Origin: Sycobia sp. Sy_11
Lineage: Eukaryota; Arthropoda; Insecta; Hymenoptera; Epichrysomallidae
DNA: 64,000 bases
Reading direction: 5' to 3'
Assembly (NCBI GenBank): GCA_018907035.1
Contig: JACCIC010000228.1
Location: 371,001 to 435,000, forward strand
In this document: positions 58,011 through 60,854 of the stretch, in pieces
Numbering within the stretch: the stretch's first letter is position 1
Layout: each line of letters begins with the position of its first letter
Program-made: the position numbers and the translations under genes
Notes under the pieces: generated by a model
What the model was told of the DNA's origin: nothing
Database searches by the model: none
Seen by the model: only the letters and a program-made list of their open reading frames with translations

Positions 58011-60140
58011 AAGGACGCTTTTATTTATTCACAATTATTTAGATTAATCCGCGCACATATTATAATATCCTCACGAACTATATGTCTATTTACTGGGGGT
58101 GCAAGAAGTGTTCAAACCAAAGAAGCCTGCTGATCTTGGAAGCAGCATCGCCATCGAGCATCACGACTTCATTTACGGCGAATAGTAAGACTGCTGAGCT
58201 CTAACGGATTGCGTCGTGATCAGGATCATTTTTTATTTGGATTCGATGCGGATAGTATAGTTACTTGCTTGCAAGTGAGCAGCTTTCTCAAATGCATGGT
58301 AGATGGAGGATGTTCTCCTTCTTGGTATAGTGTTCTTAAAGTATGCAGTACCGAACAATAATTTAGTTGTGCCAACGAGGAACGAGTGTCTGGAGCAGTG
58401 ATCTGGATGCGATATTGAGGAAAGCAGATCTGTTATTGTTTTCGACCCCCTTAAAGTATCGTATCTAGATGTCCCATTGTACATAGCCCATTGGTTTAGC
58501 TGGAGGGGCTTTCTATCTTGCCCAGAAAACGCAATGATTTGTGGTCTATAATGGCGACTATGTAGGTACTTGCCGAATTCCAATTTCCAATTTAACAAAT
58601 AGATATTCTCATTAGGTGACCAAATAATTCTTCTTAGGCTTAGATAGCATATAGATGACATAGATTATTATTAATCTATTTTATTATTAATCATAGATAA
58701 ATTTTATTATTAATCATAGATAATGAATAATATATTATTATTAATCTATTTTCTCTCCAAGTCTCCTATTAGAGTACAACTCTAATCTAGCTTTTGTTGG
58801 CGTTCGTTTGTAATGTAAACGAATGCTTTCAATCCATATACGAATGTGAAAGTGTCCCTACGGGTTGTTGCTTTAACGGTAGAAATGCCTGTTGTTTTGG
58901 CCGTGCCACTACTATTTCTAATAGTTGCGTAAAAGTTTTATTATTATAAATTCTTTATGTTATTATTTATTATTATGTATTTATCCACCTGTCGCGGAAG
59001 TACATGAATTTGAGTAGGATGTGTGTATCTTCGAATAGCTTCAGAAATATTAATAGTAAATCTAAATGATATTATAAAATATTATAGATTCCAACTTTGA
59101 AAATTAATCAAGAAATATTAAAAACGATATTAGTTTGCGAATAATTTGAAAAAGAAAACGAGAACTACAATCAATTCCGCAAGCTTTGCATTCGTTTCAT
59201 ATCTATTCCATACAATGTAATATAATATTATATTTAAATGAAATAAATAATTACAATATAATTAAATTATTATTATCATTATTTATATTATTATTATTAT
59301 TATTTATATTATTATTATTATTATTATTATTTATATTATTATTATTAATATTATTATTCAATTGCACAATTTTTTCAGGCTAGCGATGTCCTTTTTAAAA
59401 ATAACGCCGAGTATCCTAAACGAATAAGTCATAAAAACCCTCAGAATCTCGCCATAGAGGCTCTAGAAGTTTATTATAGAATTCACGCAAGTATTCTAAA
59501 ATACTTAGAACACAATGAGGGTAAACCCATCACAAGATCTTTAGGAATTGTATTTCGACATAGCCTTATGAGTTGCATACCGCTTACAGCAACAGCGAAT
59601 GTTTCTATTTGCACTAATAAATTAGCAAAACCTGACTACGATAATGAGGAAATAAAGTGTCAACTGCAAAAGAGGTTTTCTATTTTAAATGATGATAGTA
59701 CGCAGTGTTTGAATTCAAATATGCTTCTATTAAAAGGTCTAAATAGTCTAAATCAAAGTGAAGGTCGAAAGCGTTGTTTTAATGAGTCAACTATGATAGG
59801 TGAAGGAAAAAATTGTAAATTAGGCCGCGTATCGCATCTACAATTAATGCAAGATGTTTTAGCACTTATTGATGAAATGATTTCAACAGTTTGTACCAAT
59901 GTATCCTATAGTCACGAAGAATCCAAGATATATTCCAATTGTGATAATAATAAAGAAATACATTATGAATCTAAATGCTTAAATAATGATACTTTGAAAA
60001 AACTCGTGAAGTATCAGTATACAATGAATGATCCTTCAGTACAAATTCAAATGCAATCGAAAAGTAACCGAATACTTTCAGAACACAAAAATGCTGTTAA
60101 AGAACATGCAAGTTGGATACAAACGGGAGATTTTCAATTG
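8961..60140 (+). CDS. CABIN1: CABIN1 homologue, partial multi-exon gene (nine exons)
   Basis: Host gene assembled from nine exons: 8961-9104, 9190-9370, 9454-9578, 9653-9848, 15169-15334, 23558-23705, 32235-33020, 33496-33871 and 59379-60140. Seen: every intron is GT-AG, and the reading phase carries through all eight junctions without a stop, giving about 961 codons. Family knowledge: CABIN1 binds calcineurin and MEF2, and is a TPR-rich partner of HIRA and UBN in the nucleosome-replacement H3.3 deposition complex in the nucleus. The identification rests on the central block in exon 7 (YCLYGHPSK, then LTWE, then [12 protein letters not shown]) and the TPR-like helices of exon 8 ([11 protein letters not shown]). 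The first exon starts in mid-codon, so upstream exons are missing, and the last exon ends on a donor, so the C-terminus lies beyond. Introns of 8.2, 8.5 and 25.5 kb are filled with transposons. Identity is from remembered family patterns, not a search. Confidence 0.82.
9190..9370 (+). CDS. CABIN1: CABIN1 homologue, exon 2 of those visible
   Basis: The acceptor is ctgagttag ending at 9189; the donor is ttg/gtaagt. The split serine codon AG+T is followed by 60 codons ([18 protein letters not shown] near the start, [18 protein letters not shown] later). A second AG at 9202-9203 looks like an acceptor but would cause a frameshift; the upstream AG keeps the frame open. The protein is helical and Leu-rich, in keeping with TPR-type repeats. 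The intron before it is only 85 bases. Confidence 0.78.
9454..9578 (+). CDS. CABIN1: CABIN1 homologue, exon 3 of those visible
   Basis: A phase-0 exon after atgcag and before gtaata: 41 codons plus two bases. It reads [18 protein letters not shown] and then [15 protein letters not shown]. The flanking introns are 83 and 74 bases, typical of an insect gene core before the transposon-filled introns begin. The codon split AG+A joins exactly to the next exon. Confidence 0.78.
9653..9848 (+). CDS. CABIN1: CABIN1 homologue, exon 4 of those visible
   Basis: One base completes an Arg codon, then 65 codons follow ([20 protein letters not shown] ... [10 protein letters not shown]), ending in phase 0 before gtataat. 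The donor is followed by a 5.3 kb intron containing two mariner fragments and a Mutator-like element. The sequence is a charged helical segment with no catalytic motif, as expected for a scaffold protein. Confidence 0.78.
10083..10520 (+). mobile_element. Internally deleted mariner of the 7483 family
   Basis: The left part (ACTTTATTTCCACC, TTTTTCGATAGATAGCTGCA) matches the first 150 bases of the mariner at 7483. The sequence then jumps to a later transposase segment ([19 protein letters not shown] reading, then a block that corresponds to the WWDQ.VVYYELL region). The middle and the 3' end are missing. A miniature or decayed copy in a CABIN1 intron. Confidence 0.7.
11506..14296 (+). mobile_element. 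Mutator-like (Phantom-type) DNA transposon, degraded
   Basis: The ends are inverted copies: TTACAGCG near 11506 with ATTAAGGGGGG at 11521, and CCCCCCTTAAT then CGCTGTAA ending at 14296. The transposase frame starts near 11947 ([20 protein letters not shown]). The conserved block at 12795-13400 reads [82 protein letters not shown] and [14 protein letters not shown], which I recognise as the Mutator-like transposase domain of arthropod MULE elements. Several stops and frameshifts interrupt it. The 3' non-coding part carries nested inverted repeats (13847-14000). I saw no clear target-site duplication. Confidence 0.78.
13847..14000. repeat. Nested inverted repeats in the Mutator-like element
   Basis: The outer arms TCAGGTAACGCTGTCGAG (13847-13864) and their exact complement (13983-14000) are 18 bp long. 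Inside, CCGATTTTT (13912-13920) pairs with AAAAATCGG (13927-13935) around a six-base loop. The whole could fold into a hairpin of about 154 bases. It lies after the transposase frame and before the right terminal repeat. Confidence 0.85.
14390..14960 (-). mobile_element. Mariner 5' half fragment
   Basis: The minus-strand frame (14385-14774) begins [20 protein letters not shown] then [12 protein letters not shown], the mariner helix-turn-helix N-terminus. After a frameshift it continues with a KHRF-like linker and an [14 protein letters not shown] segment equivalent to PRDIERR..CEMLL. The catalytic core is missing. It lies 94 bases downstream of the Mutator-like element. Confidence 0.7.
15169..15334 (+). 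CDS. CABIN1: CABIN1 homologue, exon 5 of those visible
   Basis: The acceptor is aaataatag; the donor is gttg/gtatgt. It has 55 codons plus one base ([20 protein letters not shown] ... [20 protein letters not shown]). Trp- and Tyr-rich helix pairs fit TPR-like repeats. The exon is isolated between a 5.3 kb intron and an 8.2 kb intron, both carrying transposons, and is easily missed by gene finders because it has only 166 bases. Confidence 0.77.
15335..17045. other. CABIN1 intron, AT-rich, only a Penelope-end scrap seen
   Basis: No exon or transposon protein was recognised. At about 16565-16690 lies a degraded copy of the Penelope 3' UTR (TTAGTAAAGTACAATCTGAC, GCTACGGCTCCTCACCAGGG), minus orientation. 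Two overlapping open frames around 15980-16228 (62-64 codons) have no motif I recognise. Confidence 0.5.
17047..18080 (+). mobile_element. Mariner transposon, 3' truncated
   Basis: It starts with an end typical of mariners (TTAGGTGTACAAATAAG) at about 17045. The transposase begins with [20 protein letters not shown] at 17210 and stays open for about 145 codons: [63 protein letters not shown]. It continues in the same frame after a stop with [20 protein letters not shown] (first catalytic Asp replaced by Asn-Glu), [20 protein letters not shown] and [17 protein letters not shown] frameshift follows, and it breaks off near the PSD motif at about 18070, losing the 3' end. One of the better-kept mariners here. 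Confidence 0.88.
18590..18700 (-). mobile_element. Penelope-like element 3' UTR fragment
   Basis: It carries the recurring block in minus orientation: TTAGTGAAAGACAATCTGAC, then GGTGTCCGACGTTTTAGAAC and GTTACGGTTCATCCTCAGGG, then ACTAAACTGATTGG. The same block occurs near 2790, 24745, 28540 and 50400. Confidence 0.75.
18701..18890 (-). mobile_element. Ty3/gypsy RT N-terminal scrap
   Basis: The minus-strand reading [20 protein letters not shown] then [17 protein letters not shown] matches the start of gypsy RT (a helix, then VI.PS.SEWS.P.V.VPK..GSYR). Only about 60 codons remain, and a Penelope end abuts it. It resembles the RT family of the plus-strand element at 38440-41460. Confidence 0.7.
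18891..22389. other. CABIN1 intron, 3.5 kb with no recognised gene
   Basis: Open frames of 60-85 codons occur (for example 19755-20012 minus and 20172-20390 plus), but none has a family signature or splice context that I can support. A short purine run (GAGC/GA) lies at 20145-20166, and the motif GGAGTTCTAA occurs three times at 20265-20315. It may be ancient, decayed retroelement DNA. Confidence 0.45.
22390..23110 (-). mobile_element. Mariner transposase C-terminal half, frameshifted
   Basis: Minus-strand frames read [20 protein letters not shown], then [32 protein letters not shown] and [20 protein letters not shown], then [24 protein letters not shown] and SPCDFF are the second and third catalytic Asp contexts of mariner (DD34D). 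The spacing fits, but the pieces sit in different frames. This lineage differs from those at 7483 and 17047. The N-terminal half is absent. Confidence 0.82.
23558..23705 (+). CDS. CABIN1: CABIN1 homologue, exon 6 of those visible
   Basis: The acceptor is tgttacag; the donor is gtaagt. Two bases complete the Val codon begun in exon 5, followed by 48 codons ([20 protein letters not shown], then [14 protein letters not shown]). The last two bases, TA, join the first T of the next exon to give Tyr, so the junction reads LQ-Y-EED. LPW followed by a Tyr-Glu-Glu-Asp junction is a pattern I associate with CABIN1. Confidence 0.8.
23706..24475. other. CABIN1 intron, no gene; possible orphan TATA promoter
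   Basis: No coding signal was recognised. TATAAAAGCGG at about 24216 is followed some 35 bases later by CACTTCAGCTTG and then by a donor-like cgtaagt near 24311. It could be a core promoter of an LTR or of a non-coding transcript, or chance. Confidence 0.3.
24476..24965. mobile_element. Penelope-like inverted pair, about 490 bp
   Basis: The left half is a minus-strand 3' end (24480-24830): AAAATAATGACGGCAGATTG, CACCCCCGAACATCTGAAAT, then TTAGTAAAGGAAAACCTGAC and CGTCCGACGTTTCGAACCGC. The right half (24835-24965) repeats the terminal segment in plus orientation (GGGGGGTGACTG, GAGAGTCTGGTTGTCATTAT, AAAGACTGTAAAAACGATAA). The outer about 130 bp are therefore inverted copies of each other. No protein is encoded. 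Confidence 0.75.
25850..28060 (-). mobile_element. R1-like non-LTR retrotransposon, internally deleted
   Basis: Read right to left on the minus strand. ORF1 (28060-27220) has an Arg/Lys-rich gag region ([20 protein letters not shown]) and zinc knuckles ([40 protein letters not shown]; 27560-27400). ORF2 starts with an endonuclease scrap ([20 protein letters not shown], 27207-27080). After a deletion, RT follows: [49 protein letters not shown] (YADD catalytic motif, about 26800-26830) and [18 protein letters not shown]. The tail ([40 protein letters not shown]) is the C-terminal domain of R1/Waldo/TRAS-type LINEs. A (GA)n expansion interrupts it at 25971-26029. Inactive. Confidence 0.85.
25971..26029. 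repeat. (CT)n microsatellite inside LINE coding sequence
   Basis: A near-perfect run of CT dinucleotides, read on the coding strand as GA, lies between the segments encoding [11 protein letters not shown] and [13 protein letters not shown] of the LINE. It must have expanded after the element died. Confidence 0.9.
28061..28365 (+). mobile_element. Penelope-like element, ORF end and 3' terminus
   Basis: The frame [20 protein letters not shown] then [12 protein letters not shown] matches the ORF-end sequence at 1140-1260 and, inverted, at 2960-3130. A T-rich tract (28205-28270) follows, and then the 3' terminus (GGACTGTAAGACCAATAAAA, GCAGTCGACAAAAGTACAAT). It directly abuts the 5' side of the minus-strand LINE. 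Confidence 0.65.
28366..28830 (+). mobile_element. Penelope-like element 3' UTR, second tandem copy
   Basis: It contains the whole recurring 3' block in plus orientation: GGGGTCCTATAAATTTTATA, GAAATGTCGGGCACCAAGGT, AAGGTGGTGAGGGCAGTCAG, a T/A-rich tract, TTTTATTTCAGATTCTACGG, and GACTGTCATTGTATTAGC with AAAGATTGTC at the end. It follows the previous copy head to tail. Confidence 0.75.
28831..31750. other. Long T/C-rich low-complexity intron stretch
   Basis: Nearly 3 kb without a recognised gene. From about 30780 to 31750 the plus strand is strongly pyrimidine-rich (many TTTCCT, CATCTT and TTATTTAT motifs), and its open frames are only Phe/Leu/Ser/Ile-rich by-products. Poly-T runs lie at about 28942-28966 and 29750-29760. 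Confidence 0.5.
31751..31925. other. GC-rich island with overlapping hairpins
   Basis: An abrupt GC-rich block follows the pyrimidine tract. It contains GTGCC-tctt-GGCAC (31752-31765), CACAAGGCG (31869-31877) pairing with CGCCTTGTG (31894-31902), and GTGACG-ct-CGTCAC (31900-31913), which overlaps it. It may be the end of an unrecognised mobile element. No coding signal. Confidence 0.5.
32116..32216. repeat. (CA)n-(TA)n compound microsatellite before CABIN1 exon 7
   Basis: About 40 CA units run from 32116 to about 32195, followed by about 9 TA units to about 32214. The array ends about 20 bases before the pyrimidine tract and acceptor (ttttttgttcattatag) of the 32235 exon. Confidence 0.95.
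32235..33020 (+). CDS. CABIN1: CABIN1 homologue, exon 7 (largest, most diagnostic)
   Basis: A 786-base exon after cattatag and before gtgagt. It encodes about 262 residues, including [79 protein letters not shown] and [13 protein letters not shown]. The last two segments look like TPR helices. The open frame runs on upstream through a (CA)n array to an ATG at 32116, but those HT repeats are not coding: the acceptor at 32234 and the phase with exon 6 fix the true start. The array ends about 40 bases from the acceptor. Confidence 0.87.
33303..33365. repeat. Three tandem copies of a 21-bp unit
   Basis: The units ATGATCATTTTTAATAAAAT(T), ATGATCATTTTCAATAAAGT(T) and TTGATCATTTGTAATAAAAT(T) follow each other without spacing in the intron between CABIN1 exons 7 and 8. 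Each contains TGATCA. Confidence 0.85.
33496..33871 (+). CDS. CABIN1: CABIN1 homologue, exon 8 of those visible
   Basis: The acceptor is tcttccag; the donor is aag/gtaaaa. One base completes an Ile codon, then 125 codons follow. TPR-like content: [20 protein letters not shown] followed by [14 protein letters not shown], and later [20 protein letters not shown] and [10 protein letters not shown]. The exon ends in phase 0 and is followed by a 25.5 kb intron. An in-frame stop lies shortly after the donor, so read-through would truncate the protein. Confidence 0.84.
33872..34500. other. Start of the 25.5 kb CABIN1 intron, AT-rich
   Basis: No exon seen. At 34070-34100 is CCCGTCTCGGCTTCGCCCGA, a GC-rich patch reminiscent of short interspersed repeats, in otherwise AT-rich DNA. 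An open frame starting at 34265 leads into the 60-bp tandem array. Confidence 0.45.
34505..35035 (+). repeat. 60-bp minisatellite, about 8-9 diverged units
   Basis: Units start at 34552, 34612, 34672, 34732, 34791, 34852, 34912 and 34971, with a partial unit before the first. The core CCTGG-AT-TCGT-TTCTACC-AC is followed by a segment ending in TAGAAGTCGT. The period is 60 bases, that is 20 codons, and the plus frame from 34265 to 34756 translates it as repeats of the type [21 protein letters not shown] stop breaks the frame in the fourth unit. Units differ at many positions, so the array is old or under mixed selection. No known protein repeat was recognised. Confidence 0.85.
35077..35116. 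repeat. (TA)n microsatellite
   Basis: A pure TA run of about 20 units directly downstream of the 60-bp array. Confidence 0.9.
35460..35503. repeat. (GA)n microsatellite
   Basis: About 22 GA units, ending six bases before the interspersed repeat that begins at 35510. Confidence 0.9.
35510..35935 (+). repeat. Interspersed repeat, copy 1 (inverted copy at 63663-64000)
   Basis: It starts CCACGTAAGAGAAAATAAAA and contains TTAGGATACGAATCCCAAAG and ATGATTTTCAAGAAAAAACA. Bases 35510-35850 match the reverse complement of 63663-64000 throughout, with scattered changes. After that, copy 1 continues with CAAATTTCAGAACAATCAGT and GTACAAACAAAAACAAGC, the style of a retroposon 3' end. No protein is visible; class unknown. 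Confidence 0.75.
35936..36035 (-). mobile_element. Penelope-like 3' end scrap
   Basis: In plus orientation it reads TAATGACAGTCAGACTGTCC, TTCACCCCCGAAAAATTTGA and TTATTACTACAAT, which is the reverse complement of the family 3' terminus. It truncates the gypsy element to its right. Confidence 0.7.
36036..36420 (-). mobile_element. Ty3/gypsy RNase H and integrase start, truncated
   Basis: On the minus strand: [40 protein letters not shown] and VAELECL (RNase H), then after a deletion [18 protein letters not shown] and the start of the integrase zinc region ([20 protein letters not shown]). It probably belongs to the gag at 37417-38400, from which a mariner insertion separates it. A diverged copy of the same family lies at 49690-50200. 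Confidence 0.82.
36600..37231 (+). mobile_element. Mariner transposon, internally deleted, inside gypsy
   Basis: Pieces in successive frames: [60 protein letters not shown] (His-Gln-Glu in place of HQDN), LREFGWKF, then an [14 protein letters not shown] motif (third catalytic Asp), [20 protein letters not shown] and [13 protein letters not shown] at the C-terminus. The right end GACAACCTAA/TA looks like a mariner terminal repeat. The N-terminus and left repeat are missing. The first catalytic region is deleted and the second Asp is altered, so it is inactive. Confidence 0.85.
37400..38420 (-). mobile_element. Ty3/gypsy gag fragment with zinc knuckle
   Basis: The frame at 38376-38014 encodes 120 residues: [20 protein letters not shown], then [20 protein letters not shown], which resembles the gypsy gag capsid (a ...N.YAFIER....KAC.. 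helix). Further left on the minus strand, 37629-37417, is a knuckle-like segment [17 protein letters not shown]. Frameshifts lie between the two. Same orientation as the RNase H at 36036-36420, so probably one element of about 2.4 kb left after deletions, split by the mariner. Confidence 0.65.
38440..41470 (+). mobile_element. Ty3/gypsy element with gag, PR, partial RT and RNase H
   Basis: Order on the plus strand: gag frames at 38693-39034 and 39290-39528 ([40 protein letters not shown]), a knuckle (RCYNCGIR, about 39970), protease (YYDTGE then a stop, RTVMG, about 40270), RT N-terminus ([33 protein letters not shown], 40700-40850), a deletion that removes the RT palm with YxDD, then LRRFLGR and RNase H ([71 protein letters not shown], 41070-41440). 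Stops and frameshifts are frequent. No integrase or LTR was recognised. Confidence 0.85.
41471..43100 (+). other. Unidentified decayed ORF region, possibly retroelement gag
   Basis: Plus-strand frames at 41626-41910 (94 codons, containing [20 protein letters not shown]) and 42472-42687 (71 codons, containing [20 protein letters not shown]) are separated by stops. No zinc knuckle or catalytic motif is seen. The position between a gypsy element and an LTR end suggests it is part of a retroelement, but I cannot name it. Confidence 0.35.
43101..44205 (+). repeat. Probable 5' LTR region (left boundary unresolved)
   Basis: The right end reads AACCCGTACTAAAGTACGAG then GTTATTA, preceded by CCCCGTTTCAGATCCAGCG and CCGGCATGCTGACA. 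The same right end recurs at 48025-48096, finishing GTTATCA. Directly after it lies a primer-binding-site-like sequence (44206). An AATAAA-type signal (GTGAAATAAATG) lies at about 44045. I could not align the left halves, so the LTR start is unknown. Bases 43140-43920 are AT-rich with nothing else recognised. Confidence 0.5.
44206..44226 (+). promoter_or_regulatory. Candidate retroelement primer-binding site (tRNA-Lys type)
   Basis: TGGTGCCCAACGTGGGGC lies one base after the LTR-like end. It differs by one base from the sequence complementary to the 3' end of tRNA-Lys(CUU), used as primer site by several retroelements. Known by family; position seen. Confidence 0.55.
44247..44370 (+). repeat. 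54-bp tandem repeat, 2.3 units
   Basis: Units at 44247-44300 and 44301-44354, then a partial unit. Each starts CGTAAAACTAC and contains ATCTGCGACC. The period equals 18 codons, and the plus frame is open for 69 codons from 44205. Confidence 0.85.
44371..45210 (-). mobile_element. Ty1/copia RNase H end with 3' LTR
   Basis: On the minus strand 45205-44870 reads [62 protein letters not shown] and [20 protein letters not shown], the C-terminal RNase H of copia elements. The QVDLFTKP motif is characteristic. After the stop comes CAGTGGGAG (polypurine tract) and an LTR starting TGTTAACTATG at 44860, running left at least to about 44440, with AATAAATTTATAG as the polyadenylation signal. Everything upstream of RNase H is lost. 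Confidence 0.82.
45214..45268 (-). repeat. Second copy of the copia LTR start
   Basis: In minus orientation it begins TGTTAATTATGTAATACATT and continues TGTATTTATACAATAATATT, matching the LTR start at 44860 downwards. It abuts the truncated RNase H, so a rearrangement joined two LTR copies. Confidence 0.7.
45270..47090 (+). mobile_element. Ty3/gypsy-like gag region with CCHC knuckle
   Basis: Several overlapping frames with Pro/Thr/Arg-rich readings (45384-46183). At about 46176-46260 the reading is [17 protein letters not shown], a CX2CX4HX4C zinc knuckle with a stop at an internal position, followed by a second Cys cluster ([14 protein letters not shown]). The downstream frame 46292-46606 is acidic ([20 protein letters not shown], then [20 protein letters not shown]). 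Together with the LTR-like ends at 44205 and 48096 and the primer site this suggests a plus-strand LTR element with most of pol missing, carrying a copia insertion near its 5' end. Confidence 0.6.
47640..48096 (+). repeat. Probable 3' LTR, right part
   Basis: The right end ACCCGTACTAAAGTACGAGG then TTATCA equals that at 44205. Upstream lie GCGAATAAAGGGGAAACGAG (polyadenylation signal) and a GC-rich stretch. The left boundary was not identified. A (TA)n array starts directly at the end. Confidence 0.5.
48097..48162. repeat. (TA)n microsatellite at LTR end
   Basis: About 32 TA units immediately after the LTR-like end TTATCA. Confidence 0.9.
48163..49685. other. CABIN1 intron, nothing coding recognised
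   Basis: It includes CACACACA and CTCTCTCT runs (48748-48785, 49070-49110) and a hairpin-like stretch around 48240-48275 (AACCCTCACCGAATTGAGGG). No exon or transposon protein seen. Confidence 0.5.
49686..50210 (-). mobile_element. Ty3/gypsy RNase H fragment, second copy of 36 kb family
   Basis: On the minus strand it carries the same segments as 36036-36420: [23 protein letters not shown] reading, a connection region with a [14 protein letters not shown] reading, and PDNNPDYCI-like bases near 49760. Base identity is visible directly (for example AGTACGACTAGCATAAGCAATAATACG in both, split here by a small deletion). Heavily decayed. Confidence 0.75.
50385..50700. mobile_element. Penelope-like inverted pair
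   Basis: The left part is minus orientation (TTAGTAAAGGATAACCTGAC, GTTCGACGTTTCGAACCGCT, ACGGTTCATCCTC). The right part, from about 50500, is the plus-orientation 3' end (TATTTCAGATTCTATGGAGG, CAAGGACAGTCTGACTGTCA, ACACTGTAAGACCGATAAAA). Same architecture as at 24476-24965; no coding sequence. Confidence 0.75.
51022..51054. repeat. (TA)n microsatellite at gypsy 5' LTR
   Basis: About 16 TA units ending directly at the LTR start TATCACGCGACC (51056). Confidence 0.9.
51056..51900 (+). repeat. 5' LTR of the GC-rich gypsy derivative
   Basis: The start is fixed by the match to 53732. The LTR contains AATAAACTTTATAAC at about 51800, which may be the polyadenylation region. Its right end was not resolved, because the 3' copy is cut off after about 80 bases. 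Confidence 0.55.
51056..53812 (+). mobile_element. GC-rich Ty3/gypsy deletion derivative with both LTR starts
   Basis: The LTR starts match: 51056 (CACGCGACCGCATCCGAAAT, GTGCATGTAAACACCGCGCG) and 53732 (CACGAGGCCACATCCGAAAT, GTGTATGTAAACACCGCGCG), the latter preceded by the polypurine tract GGATGGGGGG. Between them: gag frames ([20 protein letters not shown]), a knuckle (LKCWD, stop, [17 protein letters not shown], 52870-52935), protease ([20 protein letters not shown], Pro replacing the active-site Thr, 53110-53170), then directly an integrase tail ([20 protein letters not shown] then KYF, 53220-53285). RT, RNase H and the integrase core are absent. A basic frame of 96 codons follows (53355-53645). 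Non-autonomous. Confidence 0.85.
53813..57686 (+). mobile_element. Ty1/copia gag-pol, nearly whole, frameshifted
   Basis: Order on the plus strand: gag (53828-54600; [35 protein letters not shown]), knuckle (KCQACGKYG, then [13 protein letters not shown]), protease ([18 protein letters not shown], 54885), integrase core ([65 protein letters not shown]; 55135-55480), integrase tail ([14 protein letters not shown]), RT ([57 protein letters not shown] with the YVDD motif at 56510; LGIRLDR), RNase H ([44 protein letters not shown]; 57060-57465). Some ten frameshifts or stops; the integrase pre-domain is shortened. The 5' LTR is missing. Confidence 0.9.
57687..57937 (+). repeat. 3' LTR of the copia element, 251 bp
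   Basis: It starts TGTTGG and ends CCAACA, a perfect 6-bp inverted terminal repeat, and is preceded by the polypurine tract GGTGGTGAGAGGGAG. Inside: TGTATAATTTAG (TATA-like) at about 57829 and GTTAATAAAGCTC (polyadenylation signal) at about 57847. A (TA)n array follows immediately. Confidence 0.8.
57938..58008. repeat. (TA)n microsatellite at copia LTR end
   Basis: About 35 TA units directly after the LTR end CCAACA. Confidence 0.95.
58009..59261. other. End of the 25.5 kb CABIN1 intron; one unknown ORF
   Basis: A minus-strand open frame of 142 codons (58233-58661; includes [20 protein letters not shown] and [20 protein letters not shown]) has no motif I recognise and no splice support. Otherwise AT-rich. 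Two copies of AAATTTTATTATTAATCATA-type sequence lie near 58690-58720. Confidence 0.4.
59262..59360. repeat. (ATT)n tract before CABIN1 exon 9
   Basis: An imperfect run of TTA/ATT trinucleotides about 100 bases long, ending some 18 bases before the acceptor cag at 59376-59378. It may form part of an unusually long polypyrimidine/AT context. Confidence 0.85.
59379..60140 (+). CDS. CABIN1: CABIN1 homologue, exon 9 (last recognised)
   Basis: A 762-base phase-0 exon after cacaattttttcag and before gtaact, 254 codons with no stop. It starts [20 protein letters not shown], continues with [20 protein letters not shown], and then becomes polar and low in structure (Ser, Asn and Lys rich), ending [13 protein letters not shown]. 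An ATG at 59568 lies inside the exon and is not the start. The acceptor sits directly after an (ATT)n tract (59262-59360). The gene must continue past the donor at 60141, but no further exon was recognised before 64000. Confidence 0.8.
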
Positions 60141-60854
60141 GTAACTATTCTGCTATTTATATGTTATACTAAATCGTCAACATAGAATATGAGTTAATAA
60201 TTTTTGTATTCTGATGAGATCTTTAATTAGAAAGAAAACATATTGCAAGAAGTCTTGGGAACTTATTCTATTGTATTAATTATATTATATTAATGAAAAA
60301 TAAAATATAGATTGGCATCGAAGATATTAGCGTTCTTAAGTATTTATATGCATGAATACAAATTTTTCAATTTATTGCCGTACCAAATTATTGAACAATT
60401 AGTCAATGTATTTTCTTTAGTCTATTTTAAGTGGAGCAACTCCGTCTGATACCGTTGTTTTGGCGTTTCTTTGAGAGTATTTCACATGTGTTTAAAGGCA
60501 AGTTAAATTCGCCGTCATTGTGATATGTATGCCAATACTGATATATATGCCAATTTTCTCAATATTTTTCATATTTTTCCTAATATTTCTATATTGTAGG
60601 GGATTATTTACATTATTTGTTTGATGCTGTCAGATTTATTATTCTTATTTTATATAGGCCTGGATAAAGTGTGAAAGTGAAGTAGTCGGTAAGGGAGTTT
60701 CACAATAGTCTTATGATACATTTCTTGATGTTGCACAATCATGAAATAAGCGGCGTTAGGATAAATATAATTTTCTTAGTCCCTTAAGTGCTTCCGGGCC
60801 TGTTGAATATTATTTTTGATCGCGGATTTCTCTGTTGTGAGTATTCACATATCA
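60141..60854. other. CABIN1 intron after exon 9, nothing recognised
   Basis: AT-rich DNA without coding motifs. The next CABIN1 exon was not found in the rest of the window. Confidence 0.5.

Noticed and set aside
59568..60185. Independent 205-codon gene starting at ATG 59568
   Set aside because: The same frame is open upstream to an acceptor at 59378 and joins in phase to the previous CABIN1 exon; the end lies past a donor at 60140.
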